Shown here: positions 23,098-31,734 of the stretch, in pieces
Position numbering within the stretch: position 1 is the stretch's first letter
Layout: each line of letters begins with the position of its first letter
Made by a program: the position numbers and the translations under genes
Assembly (NCBI RefSeq): GCF_040654195.1
Contig: NZ_JBFAHM010000004.1
Span: 186,001-250,000, forward strand
Length of the DNA: 64,000 nucleotides
Direction of reading: 5' to 3'
DNA from: Hamadaea sp013361475
GTDB lineage: Bacteria > Actinomycetota > Actinomycetes > Mycobacteriales > Micromonosporaceae
The notes under the pieces: generated by a model
Told to the model about the DNA's origin: nothing
Database searches by the model: none
What the model saw: the letters and a program-made list of their open reading frames with translations, nothing else

Positions 23098-24972
23098 ATG
23101 GTCAACGGCACGGCCCTGCGGACGGCGTGGACGCGGAACATGGACACGCCGCTCCGGCGGTTCCTGCGCACGTCGACCGGCGGCGCGGCCATCCTGCTGG
23201 GCGCGACCGTGCTCGCCCTGCTCTGGGCGAACATCAGCCTGTCCTCCTACGAGCGGGTGTGGGAGACCGAATTCTCGATCCACCTGGGACGGTGGGGCAT
23301 CGAGCTGACCCTGCGCGAGTGGATCAATTCCGGGCTGATGACGTTCTTCTTCTTCGTCGTCGGGCTGGAGGCGCGCCGCGAATTCGACCTCGGCGAACTG
23401 CGGGAGCGACGCCGGTTCGCGCTCCCGCTGGCCGCCGGCACGGCCGGCATCCTCGTGCCCATCGGGATCTACCTGCTGATCAACGCGGGCTCGGACTCCG
23501 CGCACGGCTGGGGCGCGGCGATGTCGACCGACACCGCGCTGGCGCTCGGGATGCTGGCGCTCGTCGGCCCGCGGTTCCCCGACCGGCTACGGGCCTTTCT
23601 GCTCACCGTGACCGTCGTCGACGACCTTCTCGCCCTGGTGGTCATCGCGCTGTTCTACACCGGCGGCGTCGCCCTGGGGCCGCTGCTGCTCGGCGTGCTG
23701 TTCCTCCTGCTGGTCCTCGCCGCCCGGATCGCCCGCGTCCGGACCGGCTTCGTCTACGTGGCGCTCAGCATCGCCGCCTGGATCGCCGTGTTCGGCTCCG
23801 GCGTCGACCCGATCGTCGTGGGTCTCGTGGCCGGTCTCGTCACGTACGCGTACCCGGCGCCGCGCAGCGAACTGGAGCGGGCCACCGACCTGTTCCGGAC
23901 CTTCCGCGAGGAGCCCACCGCCGAACTGGAACGGGAGGCACGCGCGGGCCTGCGGCTGGCGGTCTCGCCCAACGAACGTCTCCAGGCGCTGTACCTGCCC
24001 TGGACGAGCTATCTGATCGTGCCGCTGTTCGCGCTCGCCAACGCCGGGATCAAGATCGACGGCGAGTTCCTCGGCCGGGCCGTCACGTCGCCGATCACGC
24101 TCGGCATCGCCGCCGGTTTCGTGATCGGCAAGCCGGTCGGCATCATCGGCGGCTCCTGGCTGGTGACCCGGCTGTCCAAGGGCCGGCTGCGGCCCCCGGT
24201 CGGCTGGGCCGCCGTCGGCGGCGCCGGGACGATCGCCGGCATCGGCTTCACCGTCTCCCTGCTCGTCGCCACCCTGGCGTTCACCGGCGACCAACTCGAG
24301 GAGGCGAAGCTCGGCGTCCTGGTCGCGGGATTGTTGGCCTCCGCGGTCACCTGGATCGTCTTCCGCGTGGTGACCATGCTGTCGCCGTTGCGCCGCGCAC
24401 GTGCCCTCGCCGACGGCGCGGAGTCCATCGTGGACCTCGCTGTCGAGGTGGACACCGATCGCGACCACATCCGGGGACCGGCCGACGCGCGGATCACCAT
24501 CGTCGAGTACGGCGACTTCGAGTGCCCGCACTGCGGACGGGCCGAACCGATCATGCGCGAGCTGCTGTCCGGCTCGGCCGAGATCGCCTACGTGTGGCGG
24601 CATCTGCCGCTGACCGATGTGCACCCGCACGCGCAACTCGCGGCCGAGGCCGCCGAGGCCGCCGCCGAGCAGGGCGCGTTCTGGGAGATGCACGACGTGC
24701 TGCTCGATCATCAGGGCGATCTCGACCTGGCCGACCTCGTACGCTACGCCGAGCAGCTGAAGCTGGACACGGAACGGTTCGAGGAGGATCTGCGTACGCG
24801 GGAAGGTGCCGCGCGCATCGCCGAGGACGTCGATTCGGCCGATCTGAGCGGGGTCGCCGGGACGCCGACGTTCTTCGTGAACGGGCGACGGCACCATGGC
24901 GCGTACGACATCGACTCGTTGAAGGCGGCCGTGCACGCCGCGAAGACCCGCGCGGTGATCCTCAACGTTTAG
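23098..24972 (+). CDS. NhaA Na+/H+ antiporter fused to a DsbA/thioredoxin-like domain
   Basis: ATG 23098 with AAGGAG at 23087-23092. The 624-residue protein has an NhaA antiporter domain (about 1-430, some 11-12 membrane segments) with the transport aspartates Asp175-Asp176 in TVTVVDDLLAL and STDTALALGML. It is followed by a soluble thioredoxin_4/DsbA-like domain (about 450-620) that begins ITIVEYGDFECPHCGRAEP, with the CPHC redox motif at 476-479 and the cis-Pro region VAGTPTFFVNG. Such fusions are known in actinobacteria; the role of the thioredoxin part, whether redox control or folding, is open. A small hairpin follows. Confidence 0.9.
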   Translation: MVNGTALRTAWTRNMDTPLRRFLRTSTGGAAILLGATVLALLWANISLSSYERVWETEFSIHLGRWGIELTLREWINSGLMTFFFFVVGLEARREFDLGELRERRRFALPLAAGTAGILVPIGIYLLINAGSDSAHGWGAAMSTDTALALGMLALVGPRFPDRLRAFLLTVTVVDDLLALVVIALFYTGGVALGPLLLGVLFLLLVLAARIARVRTGFVYVALSIAAWIAVFGSGVDPIVVGLVAGLVTYAYPAPRSELERATDLFRTFREEPTAELEREARAGLRLAVSPNERLQALYLPWTSYLIVPLFALANAGIKIDGEFLGRAVTSPITLGIAAGFVIGKPVGIIGGSWLVTRLSKGRLRPPVGWAAVGGAGTIAGIGFTVSLLVATLAFTGDQLEEAKLGVLVAGLLASAVTWIVFRVVTMLSPLRRARALADGAESIVDLAVEVDTDRDHIRGPADARITIVEYGDFECPHCGRAEPIMRELLSGSAEIAYVWRHLPLTDVHPHAQLAAEAAEAAAEQGAFWEMHDVLLDHQGDLDLADLVRYAEQLKLDTERFEEDLRTREGAARIAEDVDSADLSGVAGTPTFFVNGRRHHGAYDIDSLKAAVHAAKTRAVILNV

Positions 24973-24981
24973 CCGTCGTAC

Positions 24982-25001
24982 GCGCGGGGTAGCTCCCGCG
25001 C
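24982..25001 (+). terminator. Weak hairpin after the NhaA-DsbA gene
   Basis: GCGCGGG and CCCGCGC pair over 7 bp with a 6-base loop, nine bases after the stop and before the convergent TetR gene. Confidence 0.45.
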
Positions 25002-25045
25002 CGTGTCTAACTCCGCCGTCCAGATGATGGTTGTCACGACCCGTT

Positions 25046-25726
25046 TTACCCGTTATCTGCTGAACGGGGTGCGGGTCCCTGCCGCCACCGCCAGTTCGCC
25101 TCGTCGGCCGACGGCGGCGGTCCGGGGAGATCGGGATCGGCGTCGGTCCGGCGGAGACCGGCGAGAATGACGGCGAGATAGCGGCGGCGCAGTTCCTTCG
25201 TGCGCACCCCGTCCGGTACGCGGATCGCCGCGCACGCCTCCAGCACGAAGCCGAGATCGGAGAGGCCGACGTCCGGCCGCAGTTCGCTCTTCGCCTGCTC
25301 GACGAGGCGGGCGGCCAGTTCTCCCGATCGACGGGCCTCCTGCGTCATCTCCGGGGTGGGCGCGAACGTGCCGGCGAGGTGCACGGTGAGCGAGTGGACG
25401 TCCGCGTCGACCACGTTGCCCAGGAACGCTTCCAGCGCTTCCCAACCCGGCGTGCCGCCGGCCAATGCGGCTTCGGCTTCGGCGTTGTAGCGCAGCAGGC
25501 CGTCCTGGCACAGCCGGCGCAGCATGTCCTCTTTGCCGGGGAACCGGCGATACAGCGCGCTCATGCCGACGCCGGCCCGCTCCGCCACCGCCGCCACCGG
25601 AGCCTTCGGGTCGGCCAGGAACACCTCGCGCGCGGCTTCGAGGATGGCCTCGTCGTTGCGGGCGGCTTGGGCTCGGCGGCCGGAAAGTCCTTGGGTCACA
25701 CCGGTGACATTACCGGAACGGACCAT
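25046..25726 (-). CDS. TetR family transcriptional regulator
   Basis: The 226-residue protein has the TetR HTH: DEAILEAAREVFLADPKAPVA then AERAGVGMSALYRRFPGKED (residues 25-66), and a variable helical ligand domain. ATG 25726 is kept because a -10 box TGTAGA (25737-25732, minus strand) predicts a start point at that A, that is a leaderless transcript; GTG 25699 is the alternative. An inverted repeat covers this start. No obvious target gene lies on the other side. Confidence 0.82.
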   Translation of the reverse strand: MVRSGNVTGVTQGLSGRRAQAARNDEAILEAAREVFLADPKAPVAAVAERAGVGMSALYRRFPGKEDMLRRLCQDGLLRYNAEAEAALAGGTPGWEALEAFLGNVVDADVHSLTVHLAGTFAPTPEMTQEARRSGELAARLVEQAKSELRPDVGLSDLGFVLEACAAIRVPDGVRTKELRRRYLAVILAGLRRTDADPDLPGPPPSADEANWRWRQGPAPRSADNG

Positions 25727-25732
25727 TCCGGT
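25712..25732. promoter_or_regulatory. TetR operator candidate over its own start
   Basis: ACCGGAA (25712-25718) and TTCCGGT (25726-25732) form a perfect 7-bp inverted repeat with a 7-base centre, overlapping the predicted transcript start and ATG of the TetR gene. Suggests autorepression. Confidence 0.6.
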
Positions 25733-26174
25733 CTACAGTGGCGTCGCGGCGTGCGTGGCGTCGTGACCATCGGTGGAACGCCATCGACGTCATCCGGTCG
25801 CCGTAAGGTGCACCGCGTTCCACCGAGCGCGCCCCAGCCCGCGCGGAAACGACGCACGAGGGCCGGTAACGGCGTGAGTTTCACCTCACACGGCGTCACT
25901 CAGCCGTTCGGCGGAGCGCGTCCGGGTTGCGAAGACCCGCAACGGATGGGCAGACTATCTGCCTGCCTCGCGTACGACTCGGCGTACGACTCGCGGCGGT
26001 TCCGATTGGCGGATTGGACCCGTAACCTGAGTCGGCCCAGAGTCGGTTAAGCCGTGGCAGGCCGGGAGACCGGCACGGCGCGCGGGATGCGGGCGGGAGA
26101 CCAGCCGCCGCGGCCAGGGGCACCGTCCGCACCCCCGCGTCGTGCAGAAGACCGGCGGTGCAAGAGATTCCGGG
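25727..26174. other. Intergenic stretch of about 450 bases without a supported gene
   Basis: No frame here shows coding character. It contains copy 2 of the dispersed inverted repeat (25771-25825), a short hairpin GTGAG-TTTCAC-CTCAC near 25871-25886 and a 12-bp direct repeat GCGTACGACTCG (25970-25981 and 25983-25994). Confidence 0.55.
25771..25825. repeat. Imperfect inverted repeat, copy 2 of a dispersed element
   Basis: It begins CGGTGGAACGCC and ends GCGTTCCACCG. The complement of its right arm, GTGGAACGCGGTGCACCTTA, matches the left arm of the element at 5522-5574 with two differences in 20 bases. Confidence 0.6.
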
Positions 26175-27071
26175 TCAGCGATCGTGTTTGTGGACCACGC
26201 CGATCGCGCCGGAACCGTGATGGGTCAACGCCCGGCTCACCGAACCGAGCAGCGCCCCGGTGAAACCGCCCCGGCCCCGGCAGCCCACCACCGTCAGGCC
26301 CGCCGACCGTGCGGCTTCGATCATCGTGTCCTCGACGTTCTTGCTCGACACGATCCGCTTCTCCACCGGAATCCCCGCGACCTCGGCCGCCGCCTGTTCG
26401 AGCACCTCGTCGAGGACGTCGACGTCGTCGCCTTCCGGCCGGGCGTGCACCAGGACGAGCGACGTGCGGCGCAACTGCGCCTCCTCGGCCGCGAACCGCA
26501 GCGCCGCTTGGGATTCGGCCGATCCGTCGACGCCGACGAGCACCGGCCCGGCGTCCGGATCGGGGTCCACGCCGGCCATGCCCTCGGCGGTATCAGTGTC
26601 GGTGTCGCCCTCGGCGGTGTCGCCCTCGGGGAGTACCGGGCGTACGACGATGACCGGACCTTGGCCGTGCGCGGCGACCTGGCTGGAGACCGAACCGAGC
26701 AGCAACTGTTCGAAGCCGCCGACGCCCCGGCTGCCGACGACGGTCACGGCCGCCTCGCGAGACAGCTCGATCAACGCCGCCGCCGGCCCGCCCGGCACCT
26801 GACGCGCGGTCACCTCGGTCAACTCCGGGTACGCGTCCCGCAGCCCGTCACCGATGTGGGCGACCATCCGGTCGAGGTCTTCGCGTACCTGGTCGTCGGC
26901 GAGCACTCCGGGGTCCATCCCACCCATCGGCGGGTACGCGTACACGGCCGGCTGGTAGGCCAGCACACAGTCGAGGGAGGTCTGCCGGCGGACGGCCAGG
27001 CGGGCGGCGTACCGGGCGGCGGCGAGGCTGGAGGGTGAGCCGTCGACGCCGACGACAACTGGAGCGATCAT
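26175..27071 (-). CDS. Tandem universal stress protein
   Basis: The 298-residue protein holds two UspA domains (about 3-145 and 172-295). Each has the ATP-binding motif GxxGxGx9G(S/T): VGSRGVGGFEQLLLGSVS near 115 and VGCRGRGGFTGALLGSVS near 268. The linker contains a Asp/Thr repeat (GDTAEGDTDTDTAEG). Actinobacterial tandem USPs bind ATP and respond to hypoxia or stress; the exact role is unknown. Confidence 0.9.
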   Translation of the reverse strand: MIAPVVVGVDGSPSSLAAARYAARLAVRRQTSLDCVLAYQPAVYAYPPMGGMDPGVLADDQVREDLDRMVAHIGDGLRDAYPELTEVTARQVPGGPAAALIELSREAAVTVVGSRGVGGFEQLLLGSVSSQVAAHGQGPVIVVRPVLPEGDTAEGDTDTDTAEGMAGVDPDPDAGPVLVGVDGSAESQAALRFAAEEAQLRRTSLVLVHARPEGDDVDVLDEVLEQAAAEVAGIPVEKRIVSSKNVEDTMIEAARSAGLTVVGCRGRGGFTGALLGSVSRALTHHGSGAIGVVHKHDR

Positions 27072-27130
27072 GTGCCACGTTTCCCCCGTACGCCCGGCGG
27101 CGAAACAGCCGCCCGTCTTATGGTGAGGGC

Positions 27131-27322
27131 ATGAAGGCGAAGGTCGGCGATCGCTTGATCATGGAAGGCGCCCACGTCGGCGAGGCCCGCCGGGTCGGCG
27201 TCGTGCTGGAAGTGCGCCACGAAGACGGTACGCCGCCGTACCTCGTACGGTGGGCGGACGACCACGAGGGGCTGGTGTTCCCGGGGCCTGACTCGCACAT
27301 CGAGGAACCCCGGGAACGGTGA
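27131..27322 (+). CDS. DUF1918 small protein
   Basis: The 63-residue product (MKAKVGDRLIMEGAHVG at the start, PYLVRWADDHEGLVFPGPD near the end) matches DUF1918, a family of SH3-like small actinobacterial proteins with no known function. ATG 27131 follows GGTGAGGG. It is divergent from the universal stress protein gene and often lies near stress genes in relatives. Confidence 0.88.
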   Translation: MKAKVGDRLIMEGAHVGEARRVGVVLEVRHEDGTPPYLVRWADDHEGLVFPGPDSHIEEPRER

Positions 27323-27336
27323 CGTCAGCGGCGACG

Positions 27337-28953
27337 TCAGCGGAGGGCGGCGGCCAGCTGCCCCAACCCGAGCGAGCCGAGATCGAGCGCTCGCCGGTGG
27401 AATTCCCGTAACGGCAGACCGGAGGCGGCGCGCGCGTCGAGCCAGACGCGCTCGCCCGCCTTGTACGCCAACGCCTGCGCCGGTCGGCCGAGGTAACGCG
27501 CAAGTTCCGAGGACGCGTACCCGCCTTGCTGGCAGCGGTTCGCCAGCATGTCGTAGGCGGCGTCCGGCGTCCAGGTCCGCCCGTCGCGGTCCGGCAGCTC
27601 CAGGTGCAGTCCGATGTCGATCACGACGCGGGCGGCCCGGAGCAGCTGCGCGAACAGGTAACCGAGCCGCGCGCCCGGCTGTGTGTACCAGCCCAGCTCG
27701 TCCATCAGGCGCTCGGCGTAGAGCGCCCAGCCCTCCTGCCCGGCCGACAGCCCGCCGAGCAGGTTCAGCCGCTGCCCGAGCGGGTTGCGCCAGGACTCGT
27801 AGCCGATCTGCAGATGATGTCCGGGCACACCCTCGTGGTATACGGTCGTGTAGGCGTACCAGGTGGCGAACTCGGTGTCGTGCTCCGGCAGCTGCCACCA
27901 CACGCGGCCCGGCCGGGTCAGGTCGGCGGACGGCCCGATGTACATCGTCCCGGCCGACGTCGTGACGCGCGACTCGATGCGCCGCAACGGTTCGGGGATG
28001 TCGAAGTGCGTACCGTCCAATTCGGACAGCGTGCGTTCGAGCACAGCCTGCAGCCAGTCCGCGAACTCCGGCGGGCTGCCGATCATGCCCGGCGACCCGG
28101 GCGCGTCGAGGTGGTCGAGCACGTCGCCGAGACCGGCCCCCGGCATGATCGCCTCGGCCTCCGCGCGCAGCTGTGCCTCGATCGCCTCCACCTCGTCCCA
28201 GCCCCACGCGTACAGCTCGGCCAGGTCGGGCCGCACGCCCAGGAACTTGCGCAACCAGACCGCGTACCGGTCCGGGCCGAAGGCCTCAGCCGGGTTCGCC
28301 TTCGGCTTCAGGTCCGCGCTGAGCCGGCTCGCCAGCAGCTGGTACGCCTCGACCGCGGCCTTCGTCGCCACAGTCAGCGCGGCCTGGTGCGGTCCTCCGG
28401 AGTAGGACGCGGCGAGCTGCTCGGTGTCGGCGATCCACCCGTCGCACCGCGCCACGACCAGGTCGATCTGCCGGGCGGCGGCGACGTGGCCTCGGCTCGC
28501 CGCGACGGTCAGGCTCTCGGCGTACCCGGCGAGGGCGCGAGGCACGTCGGCGAGCCGTTCGGCGACCAGCGCCCAGCCCGTCTCCCGCTCGTCCGCGTCC
28601 ACGTCGCCGGCCGGGACGGCGGCGTCGACCGCCTGGCGGATCATCTGCAGCGGCCCGGTCGCGGCGGCATGCAGCTCCCGGAGATCCTCGCCGCTGTCAT
28701 GGAACTCGATCATCGACTCGAGGCGTTCGGCGAGATGGTCGAGCAGGCGGCGGTCGTGCGCGGACTCGGCCGGCACCCCGGCGATCTTCCGCAGCTCGGC
28801 CGCCGCGAAGTCGGCCCGCGCCTGGTGCCCGGCCGGGCTGTAGTCGGTCAGCCGGTCCGGATCCTTCGCGCCCGCCTCCACGACGGCGGACGTCGGGTCG
28901 AGGACGGCGTACGCGGCCAGCAGTTCGTCGGCGAACTGATCCGCGGCCCCCAT
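27337..28953 (-). CDS. DUF885 family protein, putative metallopeptidase
   Basis: Start at ATG 28953, which overlaps the stop of the upstream PLP-enzyme gene (TGATG), so both form an operon. The 538-residue, mostly helical protein has the conserved HEGVPGHHLQIGYE motif (HExxxGHH, near residue 375) and the later GWALYAERLMDELG. DUF885 proteins are predicted gluzincin-type metallopeptidases; activity is not proven here. No signal peptide. A second DUF885 gene lies at 57756-59432. Confidence 0.82.
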   Translation of the reverse strand: MGAADQFADELLAAYAVLDPTSAVVEAGAKDPDRLTDYSPAGHQARADFAAAELRKIAGVPAESAHDRRLLDHLAERLESMIEFHDSGEDLRELHAAATGPLQMIRQAVDAAVPAGDVDADERETGWALVAERLADVPRALAGYAESLTVAASRGHVAAARQIDLVVARCDGWIADTEQLAASYSGGPHQAALTVATKAAVEAYQLLASRLSADLKPKANPAEAFGPDRYAVWLRKFLGVRPDLAELYAWGWDEVEAIEAQLRAEAEAIMPGAGLGDVLDHLDAPGSPGMIGSPPEFADWLQAVLERTLSELDGTHFDIPEPLRRIESRVTTSAGTMYIGPSADLTRPGRVWWQLPEHDTEFATWYAYTTVYHEGVPGHHLQIGYESWRNPLGQRLNLLGGLSAGQEGWALYAERLMDELGWYTQPGARLGYLFAQLLRAARVVIDIGLHLELPDRDGRTWTPDAAYDMLANRCQQGGYASSELARYLGRPAQALAYKAGERVWLDARAASGLPLREFHRRALDLGSLGLGQLAAALR

Positions 28954-30164
28954 CAGAAGTACGTCCGCAGCAGCTCGGTGACGGTGTAGTCGTCCTCGAC
29001 GACCGGGATCACCGACCATTTGTCGAACGCGGTGCACGGATGGGAGATGCCCAGGCACACCAGGTCGCCCACGGCGACCGCCCCTTCGTCGCGTACCGAC
29101 AGATGCCCGTGATGATCGTTGAGCCGCACGATCTCGAGCCCATCCGCGGCCTCGACCCGCCCGTCGGCCCGCCGGACGCGCAGCGGGACCGGCAGGCCCT
29201 CGTCGTAGGGCGCCTCGCGCTTGCCCACACCGAGCAGCGCGAGACCGGGCTCGGGCGTGGCGAGGACCTGGGCCCAGACCTCCAAGGCGGCGTCGAGCGT
29301 CCCCTCCCCCGGAACGCGCAGGAACGGCGTCTTGTGCCGATAGGTCCCGTCGTCGTGGGAGATGTACGCGCCGCTGCGCAGCACGAGCCGCAGCCGCCGG
29401 CCGTCGAGCCACTGCCCGCCAAGGGTGGCGGTGACCAGGTCGAAGTACGCGCTGCCGCCCGCCGTCACGAGGGGCTCGGCCGGCAGCAGGTGGGCGATCG
29501 CCTTGGTCGCCTCGACCAGACTGTCCAGAAAGGACTGCGCGTCCGCGGTGGTCGGCAGGAGCCCCTCGAACGACGAGATCCCGATGAGGTCGAGGTTCGG
29601 GGCGTCATGCACGGCCTGGGCGACGGCGACCGCGTCCGCATTCGTCCGGCACCCGGTACGCCCACCGGCGTAGCCCCATTCGAGCAGCACCCGGAAATGC
29701 CCGCCCGCCTCGGTCGCCGCCGACAGCCGCTCGACGGCCGCGAGCGAATCCGCGTAGACGAGGATCTCGGTGTCCTGGGTCGCCAGCCAGCGCAGCGCCA
29801 CCGGGTCCACTACCTCGTTGGCGAGCAGCACGCGGGGCACCCCCAGCGCCGCACACACCAGCGCCTGATTCGGCGTGGCGACCGTGATCGCCCACGCGCC
29901 CGCCGCCAGCTGCGCCTGGAACAGCGACGGCGCCATCGTCGTCTTGCCGTGCGGGGCGAACAACGCGCCGTGCCGCTCGCAGTAGTCGGCGAGGGTCCGC
30001 ACGTTGTGCTCGATCGCCGTACGCCGCGCGACCATCACCGGCCACGTGAACGCCCCGCCGAACAGGTTGTGCCGCGCTGCGGCGAACTCGGTCAGCGTCA
30101 CCGGCGGGCCCGGATTCCAGACGCCCTTGGTCCGCCAGTCCACGTATTCGTCGGGGATCTTCAT
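28953..30164 (-). CDS. D-threonine aldolase/D-serine dehydratase-like PLP enzyme
   Basis: The 403-residue protein belongs to the alanine-racemase fold type III group: PLP Lys74 in FAPHGKTTMAPS, and the metal-binding pair His375 and Cys377 in HPCTAFDKW near the C-terminus, as in metal-dependent D-serine dehydratases and D-threonine aldolases. It would deaminate or cleave a beta-hydroxy D-amino acid. Coupled to a DUF885 peptidase-like gene, which suggests a D-amino-acid or peptide salvage unit; inference. Confidence 0.82.
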   Translation of the reverse strand: MKIPDEYVDWRTKGVWNPGPPVTLTEFAAARHNLFGGAFTWPVMVARRTAIEHNVRTLADYCERHGALFAPHGKTTMAPSLFQAQLAAGAWAITVATPNQALVCAALGVPRVLLANEVVDPVALRWLATQDTEILVYADSLAAVERLSAATEAGGHFRVLLEWGYAGGRTGCRTNADAVAVAQAVHDAPNLDLIGISSFEGLLPTTADAQSFLDSLVEATKAIAHLLPAEPLVTAGGSAYFDLVTATLGGQWLDGRRLRLVLRSGAYISHDDGTYRHKTPFLRVPGEGTLDAALEVWAQVLATPEPGLALLGVGKREAPYDEGLPVPLRVRRADGRVEAADGLEIVRLNDHHGHLSVRDEGAVAVGDLVCLGISHPCTAFDKWSVIPVVEDDYTVTELLRTYF

Positions 30165-30260
30165 CCCCGCATTCTGTCGCCTTTCGCCGGTCCGCTCACA
30201 CCGGGCTTTCGCTTTCGCCGTGGGCGGAACGCGGACCCGTCGACGTATGTCGAGCAACGG

Positions 30261-30281
30261 TGTAATCATGTAAGCATGATT
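30261..30281. promoter_or_regulatory. Palindrome over the start of the RHH-like gene
   Basis: AATCATG-TAAG-CATGATT (30264-30281) is a perfect 7-bp inverted repeat that covers the ATG at 30276. TGTAAT (30261-30266) can serve as a -10 box giving a start point at or next to that ATG. Suggests autorepression of a leaderless transcript. Confidence 0.55.
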
Positions 30282-30818
30282 CGAGTAGTGAGTCGCACCG
30301 AGCAACCACCTCCGGCCGACGACGCCCCGGCCTGGATCACCGGCCTGCTGCCGGACGACTGGTTCACCGGACCGGCGGAGATCGTCATCGACCGCGACGA
30401 GATCCTCATCGTCGGCACTCTCGCCGAGCCCGCCCACGCGGCGGACGCGTCCGAGGCCGACCGCGCCGCCGCCGAGCGCGGCCGCATCGCCGCCTATCGC
30501 GAGGAGACCCGCGAACGGCGGATCCGGTTCGCCCGGCAGATCGAGCACAAGTACCAGCGGAAGGCCGCCTGGGGCGTGGTCTGCGGCGGCACCCGCGAAC
30601 TGTTCACCACCCTGTCGGCTCCGGTGATGACCCGGCTGCGCCAGCCGGACCGGCAGGTCCTCGACACGCTCGTGGACGCCGGAGTCGCCCGTTCCCGGTC
30701 GGAGGCGCTGGCCTGGTGCGTACGCCTCGTCGGGCAGCATGCCGATCAGTGGCTCGCCGAACTGCGCGACGCCATGACGGCGGTGGACGATCTCCGTAAG
30801 CGGGGGCCGGCGCTCTAG
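30276..30818 (+). CDS. Conserved actinobacterial protein with a C-terminal RHH-like region
   Basis: ATG 30276 gives 180 residues. The N-terminal half has ITGLLPDDWFTGPAEIVIDR and a charged helix around ERRIRFARQIEHKYQRK; the C-terminal half, VLDTLVDAGVARSRSEALAW, reads like the strand-helix-turn-helix of ribbon-helix-helix regulators. I recall close relatives as conserved hypothetical proteins in many actinobacteria. A palindrome at its start codon supports a DNA-binding, autoregulatory role, which remains inference. Confidence 0.65.
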   Translation: MIRVVSRTEQPPPADDAPAWITGLLPDDWFTGPAEIVIDRDEILIVGTLAEPAHAADASEADRAAAERGRIAAYREETRERRIRFARQIEHKYQRKAAWGVVCGGTRELFTTLSAPVMTRLRQPDRQVLDTLVDAGVARSRSEALAWCVRLVGQHADQWLAELRDAMTAVDDLRKRGPAL

Positions 30819-30827
30819 TCTTGTCCG

Positions 30828-31226
30828 GTGGAGATCACCACCGGGACGCTGCATCACGTCGAACTCTGGGTGCCCGACCTCGACCGCGCGGTCGCCAGTT
30901 GGGGCTGGCTGCTCACCGAGCTGGGTTACGAGCAGTTCCAGGACTGGCCGGGCGGGCGCAGCTGGCGGCTCGGCCCGACGTATCTCGTAGTGGAGCAGAG
31001 CCCGGCGATGAACGCCGGCGAGCACGACCGGCATCGGCCCGGCCTGAATCACCTGGCCTTCACCGTGTCCGGGCGCGACCGCGTCGACCAGCTCGTCGCG
31101 GTCGCGCCCGCACACGGCTGGTCGCTGATGTTCTCCGACCGGCACCCGTACGCCGGCGGCCCCGAGCACTACGCCGCCTATCTGGAGAATGTGGACGGTT
31201 ACGAGGTCGAACTAGTCGCTGACTAG
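30828..31226 (+). CDS. VOC family (glyoxalase/dioxygenase fold) protein
   Basis: GTG start at 30828, nine bases after the previous gene. The 132-residue protein has a single vicinal-oxygen-chelate module: LHHVELWVPDLDRAVASWGW at the start, GLNHLAFTVSGRD in the middle and ENVDGYEVELVAD at the end, giving the usual two His and Glu metal ligands. Substrate unknown. Its end overlaps the convergent DUF402 gene by 15 bases. Confidence 0.82.
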   Translation: MEITTGTLHHVELWVPDLDRAVASWGWLLTELGYEQFQDWPGGRSWRLGPTYLVVEQSPAMNAGEHDRHRPGLNHLAFTVSGRDRVDQLVAVAPAHGWSLMFSDRHPYAGGPEHYAAYLENVDGYEVELVAD

Positions 31227-31718
31227 CTTCAGATACGGCAGGTGTGCCCCGCCGAACGGGCCGCGGCGGTCGCGTACCGCGTCGAGCAGCCACCTCGCCG
31301 AGGCCTCGGCGTTCGCGACGACGTCCGGCGGGTAGGCGTACCGGACCTGGTGCTCGGCGAATTCGTCCGCGTCGTCGAGCAGCACCCGCCCGTCTTTCAT
31401 ACGCAGCACGTCGAGGTCGAGGTCGACCATGGTCACCTCGCCGGGATGCGGCCAGATCGCCGGGGTGGCGATGTCGCAGTAGATCTCGTTGCGCGCCCCC
31501 GGGCCGTTGAAGGCAGCCGTCCACCAGGCATCGTGCGGGATCAGGACCACGTGCGCCCATTCCGCCTCCGTGACGACGTCGTCGTGGCCTTTGCGGACGA
31601 CGGTCCCCTTGGTCCCGCCGAGCCAGACGCCGTGCTCGTCTTCGCCGAGCCGGCGCGCCTTCTGATGCCAGTGCAGGGAACCGTCGTACTTCGTGTAAGC
31701 CAGCCAGACCTCCGCCAT
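31212..31718 (-). CDS. DUF402 domain protein
   Basis: The 168-residue protein has the DUF402 core NEIYCDIATPAIW, VTMVDLDLDVLR and VLLDDADEFAEHQ, the fold of FomD-like hydrolases that cleave cytidylyl or nucleoside diphosphate derivatives. No specific reaction can be assigned. It lies 16 bases downstream of the XRE regulator gene on the same strand, so co-transcription is likely. Confidence 0.82.
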   Translation of the reverse strand: MAEVWLAYTKYDGSLHWHQKARRLGEDEHGVWLGGTKGTVVRKGHDDVVTEAEWAHVVLIPHDAWWTAAFNGPGARNEIYCDIATPAIWPHPGEVTMVDLDLDVLRMKDGRVLLDDADEFAEHQVRYAYPPDVVANAEASARWLLDAVRDRRGPFGGAHLPYLKLVSD

Positions 31719-31734
31719 GCCGTGACGGTAACGG

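Noticed and set aside
22599..24992. Long plus-strand open frame over the ROK kinase and NhaA genes
   Set aside because: Arg/Ala-rich shadow in another frame of two well-supported genes; no domain seen.
28953..31169. D-amino-acid enzyme with a long N-terminal extension
   Set aside because: The extra frame overlaps the RHH-like and VOC genes antisense; ATG 30164 gives the normal family length and start.
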